Below are positions 31,406 to 38,372 of a stretch of 38,372 nucleotides of DNA, piece after piece (the first letter of the stretch is position 1; each line of letters starts with the position of its first letter). The stretch spans positions 1 to 38,372 of the forward strand of contig JBHJIR010000148.1 of NCBI GenBank assembly GCA_050043265.1, given 5' to 3'. A program made the position numbers and the translations under genes. Origin of the DNA: Pelagibius sp050043265 (lineage in GTDB: Bacteria > Pseudomonadota > Alphaproteobacteria > Kiloniellales > Kiloniellaceae). The notes beneath the pieces are model-generated. The model did no database searches. It saw only the letters and a list, made by a program, of their open reading frames with translations, and was not told the origin of the DNA.

Positions 31406-33381
31406 GCTGCCTTCACCGAGGTCAGGAAGCTTTCGATCTCCTGGCGCAGCTTGGCGGCCTGGGCCGAGAGGTCGGAAGCCAAGGTGGTCACCTGGCCGGC
31501 GGCTTCGGTGGTTTCCGTCGTTGCCGCGTCGACCTCGGCGATGTTCCGGGTTACGCCCTCGGTGCCGCTCGCGGCCTCCTGGACGTTCTTGGCGATCTCC
31601 TGGGTTGCCGCACCCTGTTCTTCGACGGCACTGGATATGGTGGTGGCGATCTCGGCGATCTGTTCGATGGTGCCGTTGATCGCCTTGATCGCGCCGACCG
31701 CCTCGCCCGTAGATGCCTGCATGTTATTGATCTGCTGGCTGATTTCTTCGGTCGCCTTGGCGGTCTGCGTCGCCAGGCTCTTCACTTCTCCGGCAACCAC
31801 GGCAAACCCTTTGCCGGCCTCTCCGGCACGGGCTGCCTCGATGGTGGCATTGAGAGCCAGGAGGTTGGTCTGCTCTGCGATGGCCTGGATCAGGCTGACC
31901 ACGGTACCGATCTTTTCCGCCGCGCTGGCCAGTTCGTTCATCGTGTTGCTGGTCTGGCTGGCTTGACCCATGGCTTTCTGCGACACGTCGTTCGAGCGCG
32001 TCACCTGGCGGCCAATCTCTGCAATGGCGCTGTGCAGTTCCTCCGAAGCGGCGGCGACCATTTGAACGTTTGACGACGCCCGTTCAGCCGCTGTCGACGC
32101 ATCGCCCGAGCGACTCTTGGTCATCTTGGCCGTGCTGGTCATCGATTCGGCAGTGGTGTGAAGCTGGCCGGAAGCGGCGGTCACCATACCCAGGGCCTTG
32201 CCGACGACGTCGTCGAAATCAGCGATGAGCTTTTCGATGAACTTTGCGCGCTTTTCCTGTGCGGCGCGTTGTCCGGCCTGCGTCTCTTCCAGGCGCTGCC
32301 GCTCGATGGCATTTTCCTTGAACACCAGAACGGCCCGCGCGATGTCGCCAATCTCGTCCTTATTTTCCGTCGAGGGAACCTGAACGGAGGTATCCCCTTT
32401 GGCCAGGCCCGTCAGGGTCTCGGTGATTCTCAGCAGCGGGCGGCTCACGCTTCGGCCGATAACGATGCCGAGGCCGATGGCTATCACCAGCACGACCAAG
32501 CCCACGGTGGCGAAGCCCCAGCGCGTGGCATCGCGCGATGCTTGCAGTGAGACCACGGCAGAGGAGGCGCCCTCGATACCGGCGGAGAATGTGCGCTCGA
32601 AGTCCGGCTCCATGCGGGAGAAGATATCGCTCAGCGTTGCCGTCTCGCCGGCCAGCGCCAGGGATGCATCGGCCCAGGCATGAATGTCGTTCTGGTAGCT
32701 ATCCATTAGAACAGCGACTTCGTCCTTGAAGTCTTGCGGCAAGAAGGACTGGGCCAGCAGGGAATCGAACTCCTGGCGGCGCTGGTCGATGTTGGCGATA
32801 TATTTCTCGTCGCCCCGCAGCATGAAATCTTTTTCGTGCCGGCGCATCATCAACATCTTGACCGTCAGCGCGTCCAGGTTGGCTTCGGCCAGCTTTTCCT
32901 CCACGGCGTGTACCGCCGCGCGGAGGTCGCTCTGCAAGCCGCTTTGCTCGTCCAGGCCCAGTTCCTGATAGCGCCGGACCACCGTGGCGAACTGCTGATG
33001 ATGGTCGGTGATGCCCTGGATCAAACCGTCGATCTCAGCCTTGACGGGCCCGGCGGCCGCCATGCCGGCGGCCTGCGACAGCGCGGCGAGTACCTCTTCC
33101 GCCGCTTTGTTATAGCGCTCGGCATATTTCATGTCGCGCCGGATGATGAAATCCTTCTCGTTGCGGCGCAGCTGCAGTGCCCCGCTCTCGATCTGTTGGG
33201 TCAGCCGGGCCAGACCGGCTTGGCTCTGCTGCTCCTGGAAAGCGCGCCCCAACTGGATGTCGCCGACGAGGTAGGTCACGCCCAGAGCGATCACACTGAG
33301 CGCGCTGATTGCGGAAAGCAGTCCAATGCGGGCGGCGATTCGAAACCTGCTGATCGTGGCGGATATTCCGGAGAACGACAT
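31402..33381 (-). CDS. Methyl-accepting chemotaxis protein with HBM-like periplasmic sensor
   Basis: Inner-membrane chemoreceptor of 659 residues. TM1 (about 17-38) and TM2 (about 288-312) enclose a ~250-residue periplasmic helical domain with two copies of an RRxEKDFxxR motif (LRRNEKDFIIRRDMKY and MRRHEKDFMLRGDEKY), typical of bimodular four-helix-bundle (HBM) sensors that bind small organic acids or similar ligands. A HAMP domain follows (about 312-365), then the signalling domain whose hairpin tip is EQTNLLALNATIEAARAGEAGKGFAVVAGEVKSLA. AGGA lies 10 bases before the ATG. The stop codon is inside the terminal repeat of the palindromic element, so the last residues SVKAA could have been set by that insertion. 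No che genes are in the window; the ligand is unknown. Confidence 0.93.
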   Translation of the reverse strand: MSFSGISATISRFRIAARIGLLSAISALSVIALGVTYLVGDIQLGRAFQEQQSQAGLARLTQQIESGALQLRRNEKDFIIRRDMKYAERYNKAAEEVLAALSQAAGMAAAGPVKAEIDGLIQGITDHHQQFATVVRRYQELGLDEQSGLQSDLRAAVHAVEEKLAEANLDALTVKMLMMRRHEKDFMLRGDEKYIANIDQRRQEFDSLLAQSFLPQDFKDEVAVLMDSYQNDIHAWADASLALAGETATLSDIFSRMEPDFERTFSAGIEGASSAVVSLQASRDATRWGFATVGLVVLVIAIGLGIVIGRSVSRPLLRITETLTGLAKGDTSVQVPSTENKDEIGDIARAVLVFKENAIERQRLEETQAGQRAAQEKRAKFIEKLIADFDDVVGKALGMVTAASGQLHTTAESMTSTAKMTKSRSGDASTAAERASSNVQMVAAASEELHSAIAEIGRQVTRSNDVSQKAMGQASQTSNTMNELASAAEKIGTVVSLIQAIAEQTNLLALNATIEAARAGEAGKGFAVVAGEVKSLATQTAKATEEISQQINNMQASTGEAVGAIKAINGTIEQIAEIATTISSAVEEQGAATQEIAKNVQEAASGTEGVTRNIAEVDAATTETTEAAGQVTTLASDLSAQAAKLRQEIESFLTSVKAA

Positions 33382-33574
33382 AACGGCTATATTCCTGTTC
33401 GGGTAGGCATGGGGGCACGTGACACTTGTCTCTGTGTTTATTTGGTAATTAGTAAAGATTCCCGCGACATGCCGGTGCGAGGGCGAAGAATCAATTCGCC
33501 GTTGAGCCCAGCGGAGTCTAATTTGTCCCCATTCGAAGATTCCGGTGCCTTCGACGATCTATAAGGAAACGCCT

Positions 33575-34267
33575 GTGAAGATGTACGACCTCGCGGGGGC
33601 CGACCCGCTCCTGCGTTTCAGCCCCTACTGCTGGCGCACGAAGATGGCCTTGGCCCATAAAGGGCTGTCGGTTGAAACGGTGCCTTGGCGGTTCACGGAG
33701 AAGGAGGCGATCGCCTTTTCCGGCCAGGGCAAGGTGCCGGTCCTGATGGATGGCGATAAGACGATCTCCGATTCCTGGGAGATTGCCTGCTATCTCGACG
33801 AAGCCTCTCCCGACCGCCCGGCGCTGTTCGGCAGCGCCGATGCCAAGGGGGCCGCCTTCTTCATCAAGCGCTGGTGCGAGGGCCAGGTGCACCCGGCGCT
33901 GGTGCGTCTCATCGTGGCCGATATCGTCGATGTTCTGCACGAGAAGGACGTCGGCTACTTCCGCGAAAGCCGCGAAAAGGCGCTGGGCGCCGCGCTGGAA
34001 GACTATTGCGCCGCGCAGGCGGAGAACCTGAAGCACCTGCACAACGTGCTGTCACCGCTGCGCTTCACGGTGAAGGACCAGCCTTTCCTCAACGGCGAGG
34101 CGCCGGCCTATGCCGACTATATCGTCTTCGGCGCCCTGCAGTGGGCACGCTGCTCCTCGCCGCAGGATCTGCTGCCGGATGACGACCCGGTGAGCGGATG
34201 GTTCGCCGCCATGCTCGACCTGTACGACGGACTCGGCGCCAAGGCGCCCCGCGCCCAGCCGGCTTGA
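33575..34267 (+). CDS. Glutathione S-transferase family protein (LigE/beta-etherase-like)
   Basis: A cytosolic protein of ~230 residues. The thioredoxin-fold N-terminal domain reads LRFSPYCWRTKMALAHKGLSVETVPWRF, then GQGKVPVLMDGDKTISDSWEIACYLDE, where the KVPVL cis-Pro and the D-S pair are the glutathione-binding features. The SPxxWRTKxAL...KGL pattern is that of the LigE/beta-etherase-like branch rather than classical GSTs. The C-terminal helical domain follows, with GEAPAYADYIVFGALQWAR. AAGGAA 7 bases upstream favours a GTG start at 33575; ATG 33581 and GTG 33545 are alternatives. It diverges from the chemoreceptor gene over a 193-bp gap that shows no clear promoter motif. The substrate is unknown. 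Confidence 0.87.
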   Translation: MKMYDLAGADPLLRFSPYCWRTKMALAHKGLSVETVPWRFTEKEAIAFSGQGKVPVLMDGDKTISDSWEIACYLDEASPDRPALFGSADAKGAAFFIKRWCEGQVHPALVRLIVADIVDVLHEKDVGYFRESREKALGAALEDYCAAQAENLKHLHNVLSPLRFTVKDQPFLNGEAPAYADYIVFGALQWARCSSPQDLLPDDDPVSGWFAAMLDLYDGLGAKAPRAQPA

Positions 34268-34328
34268 GAGCGGCGGCCCGATCTCTCCTGACATGAAGCT
34301 GTCAGCAGCGCTGCGCTAGTCTGCGCCG

Positions 34329-35165
34329 ATGACATCCAAGCAGTCCGCTGGCGCCGCGGCTTTTCGAGCGCTTCATCATCGCGACGGTGCCTTCATCATC
34401 CCCAATCCCTGGGACGCCGGCAGCGCGCGCCTGCTGGCATCGTTGGGCTTCGAGGCCCTGGCGACGACCAGCGCCGGGTTCGCGTTTTCTCTGGGAATGC
34501 CGGAAGGACGCCTCGCGCCGGACGCGGTGCTGGCGCACTGTCGCACCATCGTCGAGGCGACGGACCTGCCGGTTTCCGCCGATCTGGAGAAGGGCTTCGG
34601 CGATTCGCCCGAGAGCGTGGCCGAGACGATCCGCGCGGCTGCGGCGACGGGGCTGGCCGGCGGTTCGATCGAGGACCATACGAACCGCCGCGACGACCCG
34701 ATCTTCGACTTTACGCTGGCGGTGGAGCGCATCGCTGCGGCGGCGGAAGCCGCCCGCGCCCTGCCGCACGACTTCGTGCTGACCGCCCGTTGCGAGAACT
34801 TCCTGTGGGACCGTCCGGACCTGGACGATACCATCCGGCGGCTGCAGGCCTTCGAAGCCGCCGGCGCCGACGTCCTCTATGCGCCGGGTCTGCGCAGCCT
34901 GGAGGATATCCGCCGGCTGTGCGGGGCGGTCGGCAAGCCGGTCAACGTGGTGATGGGGCTGCCCGGTGCTTGCTTTTCAGTGCATCAGCTTGCCTATGCC
35001 GGGGTGAAGCGCATCAGCGTCGGCTCGGCGCTGGCGCGGCTTGCCTATGGCGCTTGCCTGCGGGCGGTCCAGGACATCGCCGCCCAGGGGCGCTTCGACG
35101 GCCTGTCGGGCGCCGTCGGCTTTGCCGAGTTCGAGGAACGCTTCGCCGCGTTCCAGCCGGACTGA
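34329..35165 (+). CDS. Isocitrate lyase / PEP mutase family protein
   Basis: A 278-residue protein with the alpha/beta-barrel signature of the ICL/PEPM superfamily: FIIPNPWDAGSARLLASLGFEALATTSAGFAFSLG at the N terminus, then DLPVSADLEKGFGDSPESVAETIRAAAATGLAGGSIEDHT and VLTARCENFLW. The metal-binding acids (SADLE, SIEDHT) are kept, but the catalytic-Cys loop of isocitrate and methylisocitrate lyases (KKCGH) is absent, so it is not a true ICL or PrpB. Related uncharacterised proteins are commonly labelled 2-methylisocitrate lyase-like; a carboxy-enolpyruvate-type or oxaloacetate-related C-C or P-C bond reaction is possible. It starts 61 bp after the GST-like gene and may share its transcript. 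A strong hairpin follows. Confidence 0.85.
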   Translation: MTSKQSAGAAAFRALHHRDGAFIIPNPWDAGSARLLASLGFEALATTSAGFAFSLGMPEGRLAPDAVLAHCRTIVEATDLPVSADLEKGFGDSPESVAETIRAAAATGLAGGSIEDHTNRRDDPIFDFTLAVERIAAAAEAARALPHDFVLTARCENFLWDRPDLDDTIRRLQAFEAAGADVLYAPGLRSLEDIRRLCGAVGKPVNVVMGLPGACFSVHQLAYAGVKRISVGSALARLAYGACLRAVQDIAAQGRFDGLSGAVGFAEFEERFAAFQPD

Positions 35166-35188
35166 CGGCGGTTCCGGCCAAAAAGAAA

Positions 35189-35213
35189 ACCGGGGCCCAG
35201 ACGGGACCCCGGT
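35189..35213. terminator. Bidirectional rho-independent terminator
   Basis: ACCGGGG-CCC (35189-35198) pairs with GGG-A-CCCCGGT (35203-35213) with one bulged A and a short loop. Read on the minus strand the stem is followed by TTTTCTTTTT, a strong U-tract that would end the cytochrome c peroxidase transcript. Read on the plus strand a CTCCTTTCC tract follows, giving weaker termination of the ICL/PEPM-family gene. Confidence 0.85.
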
Positions 35214-35245
35214 CTCCTTTCCTCCCTAACGGCAGAGAGTGTCGG

Positions 35246-36283
35246 TTACGGCTTCGGCCGCGGTGTGTCCACCGTGCTCGGCGGCAGGACCGGATAGGTG
35301 ATCTGCGGCTGCTCGCCGGTCAGGGCGTGCAGGAAGGCGGTGATCTTGTCGACGTCTTCGTCACTCAAGTCGGCGCCCAGCTGGGTCGACCCCATGACGG
35401 CGACCGCCTGGCGCAGGTCCCAGGCTTTGCCGGTGTGGAAGTAGGGCGGCGTCAGCGCGATATTGCGCAGTGTCGGCACTTTGTAGACGTACTCGTCGTC
35501 GACCGACTTGGTCACTTCGAAGCGGCCCTTGTCGGTCGGCGGCAGGAAGTCGGCACCAGGCTTTTCCACCACGCCGAAGGGCTGGTACATGCCGCCGCCG
35601 ATGTTGATGCCGTTGTGGCAGGAGGCGCAGCCCTGGTCGATGAACAGGCGCAATCCGTCTTTCTGTTCAGCCGTCATCGCGTTCTCCTCGCCGCGCAGGA
35701 AGCGGTCGAAGGGCGAGTGCGGGGTAATCAGCGTCGCCTCGAACAGGGCGATGGCCTTCAACATGTTCTCGACGTTGATCGGATTGCTGTCGTCCGGGAA
35801 GGCTGCCTTGAACTTGGCGGCATAGCCCGGGATCTTGTTCAGCATCTCGATGGCGTGTTCATGGCTGGAGGCCATTTCCATCGGGTTGATGATCGGCCCG
35901 CCGGCCTGTTCTTCCAGGTCCTTGGCGCGGCCGTCCCAGAACTGCGCGGTGTTGAACACCGAATTCAGCACCGTCGGCGCGTTGCGGCCGCCCTGCTGCC
36001 AGCGGTGACCGACCGAGGTTTCCAGCATGTCGACGCCGCCCTGGCCGATGGCGTGGCAGGAGTTGCAGTTGATGGTGTGGCTTTCCGACAGTCGCGATTC
36101 GAAATACAGCATCTTGCCGAGTTCGATCTTTTCGGGTGTCGCGGGATTCCCTTCGATTTCCGGCGCGCCGACCGGAATGGGTTCGAACAGATCTTTTGCC
36201 TCCTGCAACAGACCGTCATCCGCAAACGCCGATGTCGCCGTGACCAAGATGCAACATGCGGCCAGCGCGGTACGAATAAGCAT
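35246..36283 (-). CDS. Di-haem cytochrome c peroxidase
   Basis: Periplasmic enzyme that reduces hydrogen peroxide with electrons from cytochrome c. The 345-residue precursor has a signal peptide with likely cleavage after ATSAFA (residue 21). Two haem sites are visible: CNSCH (Cys73/Cys76/His77), the peroxidatic N-terminal haem, with GHRWQQGGRNAPTVLN following, and CASCH (Cys219/Cys222/His223), the electron-accepting C-terminal haem. QFWDGRAKDLEEQAGGPI and YKVPTLRNIALTPPYFHTG are family hallmarks. GAGGAGG about 8 bases upstream marks ATG 36283. Together with the FNR box upstream this fits a peroxide-defence role in low-oxygen respiration alongside cbb3 oxidase. It could be labelled ccpA or ccp. 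Confidence 0.95.
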   Translation of the reverse strand: MLIRTALAACCILVTATSAFADDGLLQEAKDLFEPIPVGAPEIEGNPATPEKIELGKMLYFESRLSESHTINCNSCHAIGQGGVDMLETSVGHRWQQGGRNAPTVLNSVFNTAQFWDGRAKDLEEQAGGPIINPMEMASSHEHAIEMLNKIPGYAAKFKAAFPDDSNPINVENMLKAIALFEATLITPHSPFDRFLRGEENAMTAEQKDGLRLFIDQGCASCHNGINIGGGMYQPFGVVEKPGADFLPPTDKGRFEVTKSVDDEYVYKVPTLRNIALTPPYFHTGKAWDLRQAVAVMGSTQLGADLSDEDVDKITAFLHALTGEQPQITYPVLPPSTVDTPRPKP

Positions 36284-36410
36284 TGGTGCCCTCCTCTAGC
36301 TCATACCCAGGGCAGGGCTGGCGCTGCGATCTCGGTATCGTTTGAACCGGCGGGCTGACCGGGGCCGTTGATCCGGCCCGATACCGGCAGGGCGGCTCTG
36401 CCTGGAATTA

Positions 36411-36416
36411 GAATTA
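36411..36416 (-). promoter_or_regulatory. -10 element of the cytochrome c peroxidase promoter
   Basis: TAATTC on the minus strand begins 22 bases past the FNR box, exactly where the -10 of a class II FNR-activated promoter belongs. It predicts a start site near 36404 and a ~120-nt leader. Confidence 0.55.
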
Positions 36417-36438
36417 CTCGAACGCGGGCGGGAAGGCT

Positions 36439-36452
36439 TTGATGCAGATCAA
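36439..36452 (-). promoter_or_regulatory. Perfect FNR/FixK box upstream of the cytochrome c peroxidase gene
   Basis: TTGATCTGCATCAA on the coding strand matches TTGAT-N4-ATCAA at all ten positions. Its centre lies 162 bp before the peroxidase start, almost the same as the box before ccoN (164 bp). FNR control of bacterial di-haem peroxidases is known from Pseudomonas and Paracoccus. Confidence 0.88.
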
Positions 36453-36637
36453 GGTTTCGGGAAAACGCGACTTTTCCTATGGTTATTCTCGCCGCCGGCC
36501 GTGAGGATTGTCGGGGTGCAAATGAGTCGGTCCGGCCGCCGACCTATGGCCGGGCCAGGGGCGATTCAGGGGACGATTCAAAAGGCGGCGGCTCAAAAGG
36601 CGGCGGCGGGATAGAGCGCCCGGTGCGGTCGCGGTGC

Positions 36638-37411
36638 TCAGGTATCCTTGGCGCCGGTGTCCGACTCCGGCTGCGGTACCGGGATCAGCGGGCTGCGCTC
36701 GATGGCCGGGGCGACGCTGTCGAGCGTTGCCGGCGAATTCGCCGGCATCGGCGCTTCGGGCCGCTGGAGGGTTGTTGTGTGCTCCGTCGGTGTGGCAACG
36801 GCGGCCTCGGGCGATGCTGCCGAGCTTTGCTGCGTGCCGGCCTTGGCGGTCTCGCTGCCGGCGTCGCTGCCGTCGAGGCGCGCCGCCGCGGGCAGCGGTT
36901 GCAGTGGGGTTTGCGGGGCGGGGGCCGTTTCGTGGGTCAGGGCGACACGGGAATGGCTGTGCCCGCCGCTCTGTTCCAGCGCAATCCAGCCGGCGGCGGC
37001 CCCGGCGCCCAGCAGCAGGGCAATCGAAGCGGCGAGACGGGCGGCGCGGCGCAATTTTCGGCGCCGAAACATTTGGCGGCGGGGGTTTTCGCCCGGTGAA
37101 ACCGTCGTCGGTTGCGGCTGCCGTGGCGCCTCAAGTTCCGCATCCAGCGCCAGGGCCAGCGCAACGAGGGCCGGCGGTAGAGCGGCCGTGCGCGATGAAG
37201 GGGGCTGCGGGTCGAACAGGGCGTGCAGGCCGATGTTCTGACTGCGGTAGGCTGCAACACGCGTCGCCTCGCCCGGGTGGGCGGCGAGATAGGCTTCGAT
37301 GGCCGCGCGCCGGCGCGTGTCCAACTGGCCGTCGACATAGGCCTGCAGGTCGTCTTCACCGACCGCGTTGTCGTTGTCCGGGCGGTGGGGGGGTGGGCTG
37401 GCTGGCATCAT
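36638..37411 (-). CDS. Membrane anti-sigma factor
   Basis: Predicted single-pass inner-membrane regulator of 257 residues. The cytoplasmic N terminus has EDDLQAYVDGQLDTRRRAAIEAYLAAHPGEATRVAAYRSQNIGLHALF, the typical anti-sigma fold seen in proteins paired with ECF sigma factors, but without the His-Cys-Cys zinc motif. One transmembrane helix (AARLAASIALLLGAGAAAGWIAL, about 123-145) is followed by a ~110-residue Pro/Ala/Ser/Thr-rich periplasmic tail with no recognisable domain. Its start overlaps the sigma-factor stop as ATGATG/ATGA (37408-37411), so the two are produced together. The signal that releases the sigma factor is unknown. Confidence 0.85.
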   Translation of the reverse strand: MMPASPPPHRPDNDNAVGEDDLQAYVDGQLDTRRRAAIEAYLAAHPGEATRVAAYRSQNIGLHALFDPQPPSSRTAALPPALVALALALDAELEAPRQPQPTTVSPGENPRRQMFRRRKLRRAARLAASIALLLGAGAAAGWIALEQSGGHSHSRVALTHETAPAPQTPLQPLPAAARLDGSDAGSETAKAGTQQSSAASPEAAVATPTEHTTTLQRPEAPMPANSPATLDSVAPAIERSPLIPVPQPESDTGAKDT

Positions 37412-38082
37412 TGAATTTTCCGTAGGGGAACCTTTCGCGCCGACGCAACCTGGGGGGCCGGACGTGGCGTGGGGACACGGCGCAGGTCCGCCAGCGGTGC
37501 GCCGTTCATCATGCGGCGCAATGCCTCGCGGCCGCGCGACAGGCGCGACATCACCGTGCCGATGGGGACCTCCAGCACTGCCGCCGCTTCCTTGTAGGCC
37601 ATGCCTTCGTAGCCGACGAGCAGCACCGCCTGGCGTTGTTCCTCGGGCAGGCGCTCCAGCGCGTCGGCGAGGTCGTGCAGTTCAAGCTGGCCGTACTGCG
37701 GTGCCGGGCAGGCCATCAGGTTCTCCAGCACTTCTTCCGGCAGCGCGTAGTTCCAGCGCCGCCGTTCGTTCAGCCGGTCGATATGGGCGTTGTGCAGAAT
37801 GGTGAAGAGATAGGCGCGCAGGTTGCGGATCTCAGCCTTAGGGGCCCCCGCTTCTCGGGCGGCGTCCTGCTTCTGGCGCCATGCCAATGCGCGGCTGAGG
37901 CATTCCTGCACCAGGTCGTCGGCTTCCGCTGCGTTGCCGGTCAAGGCGCGTGCATAGCGGCGGAGGCCGGGGATGTGCTCCAGAACCGTCGTATCGGCCT
38001 GTGACTCGTCAACCGGTGGCGTACCCACCTGTCGTGTGCCCGCCTGTCGTGTATCCGATTGTGCACTATCCGTTTGTGCCAC
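37408..38082 (-). CDS. ECF-type RNA polymerase sigma factor
   Basis: Sigma-70 family group 4 factor. Region 2 is GLRRYARALTGNAAEADDLVQECLSRALAWR with RNLRAYLFTILHNAHIDRLNERRR, and region 4 is ADALERLPEEQRQAVLLVGYEGMAYKEAAAVLEVPIGTVMSRLSRGREALR, a complete helix-turn-helix. The best start is GTG 38082, preceded by AGGAGG 8 bases upstream, giving 224 residues; ATG codons further upstream (38229, 38292) would add Arg-rich sequence lacking a ribosome site. The first ~20 codons are built from 15-bp tandem repeats. The anti-sigma gene overlaps its stop. The frame continues upstream only because of the high GC content. Target genes and own promoter are not identifiable here. Confidence 0.88.
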   Translation of the reverse strand: MAQTDSAQSDTRQAGTRQVGTPPVDESQADTTVLEHIPGLRRYARALTGNAAEADDLVQECLSRALAWRQKQDAAREAGAPKAEIRNLRAYLFTILHNAHIDRLNERRRWNYALPEEVLENLMACPAPQYGQLELHDLADALERLPEEQRQAVLLVGYEGMAYKEAAAVLEVPIGTVMSRLSRGREALRRMMNGAPLADLRRVPTPRPAPQVASARKVPLRKIQ

Positions 38083-38083
38083 G
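38024..38083 (-). repeat. Four imperfect 15-bp tandem repeats spanning the sigma-factor start codon
   Basis: On the plus strand the units are CCCACCTGTCGTGTG (38024-38038), CCCGCCTGTCGTGTA (38039-38053), TCCGATTGTGCACTA (38054-38068) and TCCGTTTGTGCCACG (38069-38083). The first two differ at two positions; the others are more divergent. They encode the first ~20 residues of the sigma factor (QSDTRQAGTRQVG region) and end just past the GTG start. Confidence 0.65.
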
Positions 38084-38295
38084 CTATTTGCCTCCTGCAA
38101 TTTCGCCCTTGGCGCCGCCGGCAGAACGCTGCGGCGCAGGACTCGAAGGTAGGCAGGTCCCGGTAAGCTGTCCTGGAACCTTAAGAGGACTGATTTGTGG
38201 CGAATTGTGGTGGCGATTGCCGCATTCATGACAAGTCTCGCTGCCGCTGTATTTGGCCGCCGCCGGCGCCGGCGGGGCGCGCCACGCGCCATGTA

Positions 38296-38372
38296 AAACG
38301 GGCCGCCCGGGGAAAGAGGCCCCCCGGGGGGGAGCGGGCCCCCCGGGGGAGGGCCGGCGGGGGGCGAAAGGG
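38296..38372. other. GC-rich palindromic sequence at the window end
   Basis: The final ~75 bases are nearly pure G and C, with GGCCCCCCGGGGG-type palindromes repeated at about 38318 and 38337 and long G or C runs. Composition is unlike any other part of the window and no coding pattern is visible. It may be low-quality contig-end sequence or a genuine GC-rich palindromic repeat. Confidence 0.4.

Larger units (their letters stand above)
36284..36637. other. Gene-free region between the peroxidase and anti-sigma genes, with a 15-bp duplication
   Basis: A 354-bp gap. It holds the peroxidase promoter and leader, and a perfect tandem duplication of TCAAAAGGCGGCGGC (36578-36592 and 36593-36607) preceded by two CGATTCA copies (36562-36568 and 36574-36580). 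A plus-strand open frame from 36479 reads through into the antisense of the anti-sigma gene and shows no family features. No terminator for the sigma/anti-sigma operon is evident here. Confidence 0.5.

Noticed and set aside
36479..37099. 206-codon plus-strand open frame in and beyond the peroxidase/anti-sigma gap
   Set aside because: Most of it is antisense to the anti-sigma gene and the rest runs through the 15-bp duplication; low-complexity Gly/Arg composition, no homology signal.

Overview
The window is GC-rich chromosomal DNA (roughly two thirds G+C by eye). It comes from an alphaproteobacterium, most likely a Rhodospirillales/Kiloniellales-type lineage. That placement rests on the FixNOQP/FixGHIS-type cbb3 oxidase cluster, the long overlapping antisense reading frames, the RPSPIKREG-type and CATCCTTCGAGAC-type palindromic repeats common in this class, and the protein sequences themselves. 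No tRNA, rRNA, CRISPR array, transposase or phage gene is visible.

Layout. (1) Positions 1-7842, plus strand: a tightly packed cobalamin operon, cobQ (5'-truncated by the window edge), cbiX, cobH, cobL, cobI, a cbiG-cobJ fusion and cobM, mostly joined by ATGA-type overlaps. (2) 7992-11435: an insert of four genes, mscL and greB (plus) and a usp/sulP pair (minus). (3) 11518-15677: a second cobalamin block, cbiD-cobK on the minus strand diverging from cobA-cobB on the plus strand. Together the two blocks encode most of corrin-ring synthesis from uroporphyrinogen III to cobyric acid. A CbiX chelatase, CbiD and a CbiG domain are present, and CobG/CobZ, CobF and CobNST are absent from the window, so the gene set resembles the early-cobalt-insertion ('anaerobic') route. 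(4) 15999-20547: an MscS channel, an AsmA-like protein overlapping a LEA/WHy lipoprotein gene, and a DUF2189 membrane protein behind a structured leader. (5) 20576-28661, minus strand: the complete ccoNOQP-ccoGHIS cluster for cbb3 cytochrome oxidase and its assembly and copper loading. It includes a 49-residue ccoQ. An FNR/FixK-type box lies upstream of ccoN. (6) 29000-35165: oligopeptidase B, a methyl-accepting chemotaxis protein with an HBM-like sensor, a GST-family protein and an isocitrate lyase/PEP mutase-family protein. A 183-bp palindromic MITE-like element with perfect 19-bp terminal inverted repeats lies between the convergent peptidase and chemoreceptor genes. (7) 35246-38082, minus strand: a di-haem cytochrome c peroxidase with a perfect FNR box, then a membrane anti-sigma factor and its overlapping ECF-type sigma factor. 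The last ~75 bases are very GC-rich palindromic sequence that may mark a contig end.

Functional themes are B12 synthesis and microaerobic respiration. The cbb3 oxidase and the peroxidase appear to share FNR/FixK control through boxes placed almost the same distance from their start codons. The two mechanosensitive channels and the sigma/anti-sigma pair suggest envelope or osmotic stress handling. No wholly new multi-gene system is evident. The most unusual items are the MITE-like palindrome, the recurrent 15-bp tandem repeats (one spans the sigma-factor start codon), the zinc-ribbon MscL, and the matched FNR promoters.
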